From: an uncultured Prevotellaceae bacterium | GTDB taxonomy: Bacteria; Bacteroidota; Bacteroidia; Bacteroidales; Bacteroidaceae | NCBI GenBank assembly: GCA_958404085.1 | Contig: CATXZX010000045.1 | Coordinates: forward strand, 1 to 9,000 | Direction: 5' to 3' | Length of the DNA: 9,000 nt | Shown here: positions 6,221 to 9,000 of the stretch, in pieces | Position numbering within the stretch: the stretch's first letter is position 1 | How the letters are laid out: each line of letters begins with the position of its first letter | Notes under the pieces: model-generated | Database searches by the model: none | Seen by the model: the letters and a program-made list of their open reading frames with translations, nothing else | Told to the model about the DNA's origin: nothing | Translations under genes and position numbers: made by a program

Positions 6221-9000
6221 TCAGTCTTTTTTCCTTCCCCTTATCAGAAGCCGCTTGCCGGACGCTGCGAGGTATATAGCTGCTACCACGAGCAGTGCTA
6301 CCGCTATGGCTCCGCCGATGATGTAAAGCCTTACTTGGCTCGCGTCATCCCCCTCCACGCTTACGGTCAGCGCAGTATTGGTCGCGTCTACGGCGTTGTC
6401 AACGCCGGTCTGTACGACCTTAGAATTGGGTATATCCACCGTTTCCTTGTTGGTATAGACCTCGGTCACGACTATCTTGTACACCTGATTGGAAAGCGCA
6501 TACCCGGAAGGTGCCTTGCTCTCGTTTATTGTGTACTCACCTATAGGCAGGTACTCGAATCGTATCATGCCGTCCGCGCCACTGGTGGCCACGGCCACCT
6601 TATCGCCATTCGCGTTTTTGAGATGGAACACGGCGTTCGCCAGCCCCGCCTTGGAAAGCGAGTCTATCTTGCGAATAGCTATCGTCACCGGCTCTATCTC
6701 CATCACGGTGCTGGCCGTTACCTGACCGTTCTCAGCTACCGAAATGGAGAATGTGTTAGACGGCACGGCGTATGTCGCAGGCACGCCAATCACCGTATAG
6801 GAATAGGCGCCCGCAGCGAGCCGCTCTGCTACCAGTGTGCCATTGGATGCGGTCTGGCCCTTCAGCACCTGCCGGCCTGCGCTGTCCTTCAGGACAACGG
6901 TCACTCCCGCGAGGGGCTGCTGGGTCTTTGCATCTATGGCCTTGAGCGTGGCGGTATTGAGCTGCGGGTTGGTTATGTACGTCGGCTGCCTGGTCTGATA
7001 CCGGCCGCTGCTGTTCTCATCCGCATTCAGAACTATGCCGGAGCTACCGGGGTTGACTACAACCACGGAACCCGGCCCGCCGCCGTAGTAGTTATAGTAT
7101 GCATCCGGCGCAGGCGCAGCGTAACCGGGGTTTACCACGACGCCGTAGCCATCGGGGGTCGGCGTTGCGTATACGGAGCCGCCGCCAATGCTGTCGATTA
7201 TGCCCTGGGTAGGCGTGGGTATTGGCGTCGGAATGACTGGCGTACCGCCCTGACCGGGTGTGGGCAAAGGTGTTGGCGAAGGCATAGGCGTACCGGGCAC
7301 CGGAGAAGACGTGATATTTCCGTCACCGCCGTCGCCGTCGCCGGAATCATTGACCTTTGGGATATCGGATTCCGAAGATGGAACGCGAATACCTGCAGCG
7401 AACCGTATCTGGTCCAGGGTATATGAGCCGGTAGGCATATAGTAGAAGTCCAGATGCCCGCTGGGCTTGGGCTTAACTACGGTGCTTGCACTCGGGTCGT
7501 TATTCCAGTCGTAGATGTAATCGCCTTCCTCATTCCGTATGAACCTGAGTATCTCGTCCTTGCTGTTGCGGACCTGGAACTCGTTCTCCGTAACGTCCGG
7601 AACGTCGTTGTTTATGGTTGCAGACACGCTTCTGGGCGCAACCCGTATTTCGGTAGTCCCGCTCGTGCGGCCCGTGCTGTCTATGCCAAACTGCTGTACA
7701 GGTACGCTTATGTAGCCGTTGGGTATATTGCTCACCTTCACGGAATACCCGCCGGGCGACAGCCTGCCTACATCCACGGTGCCGTTCGCATCGGTAGTGA
7801 ACTCGCCTATGGAAACGCCGGAAATCGTGTCGTATACCGCGACTTTCATTCCTGCGCCCATGTGCTCGCCGCTGTAGTCATCGATGAGCGTGAGCCTTAT
7901 CTCGGCAGCGGGGACTACGGTGTGAATCACCATCTGAGCAGAACTGGCGTTCATCATGCTGGAGGATTGAATCATGTCCCAGCCCATCCTTTCCTTGTCG
8001 GGCTGATATGTCTCCGGCAGGCCGACCAGCCTGCTGCCGTAGTTGCCGTCGGGCAGGCCGTATATGAGCACTTCCCCTTTATCGTCGGAGACGAGCGTGG
8101 TCACGCTGCCGGAAGCGTCATATGCGTAAGTACCGCCCGAGAGCATCCTGAACCTGACCTTATCCACACCTGCGGATACCGTGTAGGACGTGCCCTTGAT
8201 TACGGTGTCGCCGCCTATGGTCGTCGATATGAGCTTGACCATGGTGGGGGTTATTACGAAGGGCTCGATATTGGGCAGCTCGCCGCCGGAGCCCGTTGTG
8301 AGGCTCATGCGCATGCTCGGCTTGCGGCATCCTGCCGGTACGGACTCGACCATGACGTTATATGTGGTCTCGCACTTGGCGGCAAATGCGGCGACGCCGG
8401 TTTCGTCCGTAACCACGTTGTCCACGCTGTCCTCCGCGCTGGTGATGCCGAACGTTACTCCCTTTACGGGTCTGCCGTCGGAGTCTACGGCCTTGAGAGG
8501 CACTGACACTACGGCCATCCTCGCAACGGTATTGCCGTTGACAGTACCGTCATTTTCGACCGTGAAGGCACCGATTTTGCCGACAGGATATCCGGCGGGA
8601 GCGGAAGCCACAACCCAGGAATACGCGCCGAAAGGAAGTTCCAGCTCAACGCTGCCGCCGGTTCCCGTAGTAGCGGTGGTATACGCCATCCCGTTGCGGT
8701 AGATGGAGAACGTCACCTGAGGTATGGGCTTTGCGGCCACGGAGTCTTCCGCGCTCAGCTTCACCTTCGTGATTCTGCTGTTTATGAACTGGATGGACAG
8801 GGGCGTGCCCTCCGTAGTCCTTGCGCTTATGAGCCCGGTCATGCTGCTGTCCGGCCTGTAGGCCGCGTCTCCGGTATCCACCTGTTTTACGGTATATGTG
8901 CCGAACGGCAAGCCTATCAGCAGCAGCTCCGTATCGCCCTGAATCAGCTGCGTGACCGCACCGTCGGCGGCATAGTCGTAAGCATTGCCAGTGCACTGGG
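6221..9000 (-). CDS. Large multidomain Cna-B/prealbumin-like surface protein, C-terminal part (5' end outside window)
   Basis: The frame is open to the right edge, so about 925 residues of a longer protein are seen and the true start lies outside. From N to C there are about six beta-sandwich modules of Cna-B or prealbumin-like type (about 9000-7350). Recognisable Cna-B pieces include LPFGTYTV, LPFGAYSW, LSPGGYSV and MPTGSYTL. Three modules share a Y-x-Y-D...GLP.G.Y pattern. Next comes an acidic Gly/Asp stretch, a Pro-Thr linker (7202-7312) and a Gly/Tyr/Val-rich stretch (about 7020-7200). Two further Cna-B domains follow. The last (about 6425-6700) keeps RKID, INESKAP and IPNSK, a full Lys/Glu/Asn set for an isopeptide bond. 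VVQTG is at 6404-6418, but the membrane helix starts only 25 residues later and ends in GKRLLIRGRKKD. Most upstream modules lack the obvious Lys/Glu pair. It is probably a stalk-like surface protein; ligand unknown. Confidence 0.88.
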   Translation of the reverse strand, partial: QCTGNAYDYAADGAVTQLIQGDTELLLIGLPFGTYTVKQVDTGDAAYRPDSSMTGLISARTTEGTPLSIQFINSRITKVKLSAEDSVAAKPIPQVTFSIYRNGMAYTTATTGTGGSVELELPFGAYSWVVASAPAGYPVGKIGAFTVENDGTVNGNTVARMAVVSVPLKAVDSDGRPVKGVTFGITSAEDSVDNVVTDETGVAAFAAKCETTYNVMVESVPAGCRKPSMRMSLTTGSGGELPNIEPFVITPTMVKLISTTIGGDTVIKGTSYTVSAGVDKVRFRMLSGGTYAYDASGSVTTLVSDDKGEVLIYGLPDGNYGSRLVGLPETYQPDKERMGWDMIQSSSMMNASSAQMVIHTVVPAAEIRLTLIDDYSGEHMGAGMKVAVYDTISGVSIGEFTTDANGTVDVGRLSPGGYSVKVSNIPNGYISVPVQQFGIDSTGRTSGTTEIRVAPRSVSATINNDVPDVTENEFQVRNSKDEILRFIRNEEGDYIYDWNNDPSASTVVKPKPSGHLDFYYMPTGSYTLDQIRFAAGIRVPSSESDIPKVNDSGDGDGGDGNITSSPVPGTPMPSPTPLPTPGQGGTPVIPTPIPTPTQGIIDSIGGGSVYATPTPDGYGVVVNPGYAAPAPDAYYNYYGGGPGSVVVVNPGSSGIVLNADENSSGRYQTRQPTYITNPQLNTATLKAIDAKTQQPLAGVTVVLKDSAGRQVLKGQTASNGTLVAERLAAGAYSYTVIGVPATYAVPSNTFSISVAENGQVTASTVMEIEPVTIAIRKIDSLSKAGLANAVFHLKNANGDKVAVATSGADGMIRFEYLPIGEYTINESKAPSGYALSNQVYKIVVTEVYTNKETVDIPNSKVVQTGVDNAVDATNTALTVSVEGDDASQVRLYIIGGAIAVALLVVAAIYLAASGKRLLIRGRKKD
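6404..6418 (-). other. VVQTG motif, unusually far from the membrane helix
   Basis: VVQTG is followed by 25 polar residues (VDNAVDATNT...DDASQVR) before the hydrophobic segment at about 6328-6260. In the two paralogous surface proteins here the gap is about four or five residues. The motif may be a real sorting site with an unusual spacer, or the protein may stay as a membrane-anchored form. Confidence 0.45.
7202..7312 (-). repeat. Pro-Thr-rich linker
   Basis: About 37 residues with alternating Pro and Thr/Ser (PSPTPLPTPG, PTPIPTPTQG). Such segments are extended wall-spanning or spacer regions. Here it is in the middle of the protein, with two folded Cna-B domains between it and the membrane, which differs from the usual position just before the sorting signal. 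Confidence 0.8.

Noticed and set aside
6335..7426. Long plus-strand open frame of 363 codons
   Set aside because: It is antisense to a well-supported Cna-B protein, its product is low-complexity and Arg/His/Gly-rich, and there is no convincing ribosome-binding site or domain. The open frame follows from the codon bias of the minus-strand gene.
7454..8506. Long plus-strand open frame of 350 codons
   Set aside because: Same reason: a mirror of the minus-strand gene, with no recognisable domain in its product.
8909..8911. TTG at 8911 as start of the large protein
   Set aside because: The frame stays open to the window edge, and the residues upstream (NAYDYAADG...) belong to the same module, so this TTG is an internal Leu codon.

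Overview
The window reads as a stretch of chromosome from a Gram-positive bacterium, most likely a Clostridia-type Firmicute of moderate to slightly high G+C (judged by eye). The grounds are the purine-rich ribosome-binding sites, a lipobox lipoprotein, long Cna-B/SpaA-type surface proteins, and C-terminal sorting signals of the form xVQTG followed by a membrane helix and a basic tail. No taxonomic marker gene is present, so the lineage is an inference. All genes are on the minus strand and encode secreted or surface-anchored proteins.

Read in the direction of transcription (high to low coordinates): (1) 9000-6221 is the 3' part of a gene for a large multidomain protein. It has six or more Cna-B/prealbumin-like modules, a Pro-Thr linker, two more Cna-B modules, VVQTG, a membrane helix and a basic tail. 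A hairpin with a modest U-rich tail follows (about 6209-6162). (2) The 5914-6220 intergenic region holds two tandem sigma-A-type promoters, each with a perfect TATAAT box and 17-bp spacing. (3) 5913-4084 encodes a 609-aa surface protein: signal peptide, thioester-domain-like N-terminal module, Asn/Thr-rich linker, two Cna-B-like domains and KVQTG. (4) Four bases later, 4079-3369 encodes a 236-aa lipoprotein with two 'IPAG' modules. (5) 3327-289 encodes a 1012-aa adhesin-like protein: the same thioester-domain-like N-terminal module, five tandem 276-bp Cna-B repeats, a sixth Cna-B domain interrupted by a Cys/His metal-binding-like insert, and TVQTG. (6) 207-1 is the start of another secreted protein that runs off the window. 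Items 3-6 are closely spaced and probably form one operon. No sortase gene is visible.

The proteins look like a co-expressed set of wall-anchored adhesins of the thioester/isopeptide type plus a membrane lipoprotein. The most unusual signal is in the two homologous N-terminal modules. At the two positions that look like the Cys-Gln thioester pair, one protein has Cys then Gln (C84/Q151) and the other has Gln then Cys (Q66/C130). In both, the classical TQxA glutamine is replaced by Ala. This suggests a variant thioester family with an invertible bond. The second is the zinc-site-like insert inside the wall-proximal Cna-B domain of the 1012-aa protein.
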